In this document: positions 6,733 through 6,885 of the stretch, piece after piece | Layout: each line of letters starts with the position of its first letter | Numbering within the stretch: the first letter of the stretch is position 1 | Source of the DNA: an uncultured Clostridia bacterium | Lineage (GTDB): Bacteria > Bacillota > Clostridia > Oscillospirales > CAG-272 | DNA: 6,885 nt | Direction of reading: 5' to 3' | NCBI GenBank assembly: GCA_947306035.1 | Contig: CAMZFG010000042.1 | Coordinates: forward strand, 1 to 6,885 | Notes under the pieces: generated by a model | Seen by the model: only the letters and a program-made list of their open reading frames with translations | Databases searched by the model: none | What the model was told of the DNA's origin: nothing | Made by a program: the position numbers and the translations under genes

Positions 6733-6769
6733 TTTTTCAAATCCATATAAGACAAAGGAGAAACCGATC

Positions 6770-6885
6770 ATGGCAACCGAAAAGAAGATCACCATGACCC
6801 AAGAGGGTTATGACGAGCTGGTAAAAGAACTGAAATGGCGCGAGGGCGCGGAACGCGAAAAGATCAAAAACGACATCGTGACCGC
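6770..6885 (+). CDS. greA: Transcription elongation factor GreA, N-terminal part, 3' truncated by window edge
   Basis: The first 38 codons plus two bases are present. The sequence MATEKKITMTQEGYDELVKE (1-20), then LKWREGAEREKIKNDIVT, matches the start of the GreA coiled coil: the T-x-E-G-x-x-x-L-x-x-E-L pattern followed by charged helix residues. GreA (about 155-160 residues in full) enters the RNA polymerase secondary channel and stimulates cleavage of backtracked transcripts. ATG 6770 has AAGGAG (6755-6760) 9 nt upstream, a strong ribosome binding site. It begins 37 nt after the protease stop with no terminator between, so co-transcription is plausible. The conserved catalytic acidic tip and the C-terminal domain lie beyond the window, so GreA versus a GreA/GreB-like paralogue cannot be fully settled. 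Confidence 0.87.
   Translation, partial: MATEKKITMTQEGYDELVKELKWREGAEREKIKNDIVT

Noticed and set aside
6746..6751. TATAAG as a -10 box for greA
   Set aside because: No -35-like hexamer lies 16-18 nt upstream, and the position would place the transcript start inside the ribosome binding site.
5143..6795. 550-codon open frame on the - strand opposite the S41 protease
   Set aside because: It covers the whole protease and the greA start. The + strand frame has catalytic residues, PDZ motifs and a good ribosome binding site; the antisense product has none.
1..6885. Search for CRISPR arrays, tRNA or rRNA genes, riboswitches, insertion sequences, or a defence or toxin cassette
   Set aside because: No regularly spaced repeats, transposase frames, terminal inverted repeats or structured RNA leaders were seen; nearly all sequence is occupied by recognisable core genes.

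Overview
This is a GC-rich window with compact genes, all on the + strand, reading as ordinary core genome of a Bacillota (Firmicutes) bacterium, most likely a high-GC member of class Clostridia. The evidence is the gene order dnaK-dnaJ-prmA-rsmE, which is the Firmicutes heat-shock cluster arrangement, strong purine-rich Shine-Dalgarno sequences (AAGGAG type), use of GTG starts, a near-consensus housekeeping promoter (TTGACA, 17 nt, TATACT) and a PucR/CdaR-type regulator. The class-level placement is inference; no rRNA gene is present to settle it.

Layout: (1) positions 1-867 are the 3' half of dnaK, whose first half lies upstream of the window. A GC-rich hairpin without a clean T-tract (881-907) separates it from dnaJ (942-2093), a complete type I J-protein. 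prmA (2102-3028, GTG start) follows after 8 nt and is the last gene of this transcription unit, ended by a textbook intrinsic terminator at 3033-3061. (2) An AT-rich gap carries a strong promoter at 3138-3166 that drives rsmE (start corrected to GTG 3198), followed 22 nt later by a PucR/CdaR-type helix-turn-helix regulator (3982-5067). (3) After a weak terminator-like hairpin (5076-5101) come a membrane-anchored S41 C-terminal processing protease with a PDZ domain (5137-6732) and, 37 nt later, the first 38 codons of greA, cut by the window end.

How the genes work together: DnaK and DnaJ form the Hsp70 folding machine. PrmA methylates ribosomal protein L11 and RsmE methylates 16S rRNA, so the chaperone cluster is coupled to ribosome modification, as is common in Firmicutes. 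The regulator, the secreted-side protease and the elongation factor GreA have no evident shared pathway with them. I see no mobile element, CRISPR array, tRNA, rRNA or phage gene and no convincing new multi-gene system. The points most worth a second look are the split of the dnaJ-prmA-rsmE unit by a terminator and promoter, the orphan regulator next to rsmE, and the unusual 100-residue cytosolic N-terminal domain on the S41 protease.
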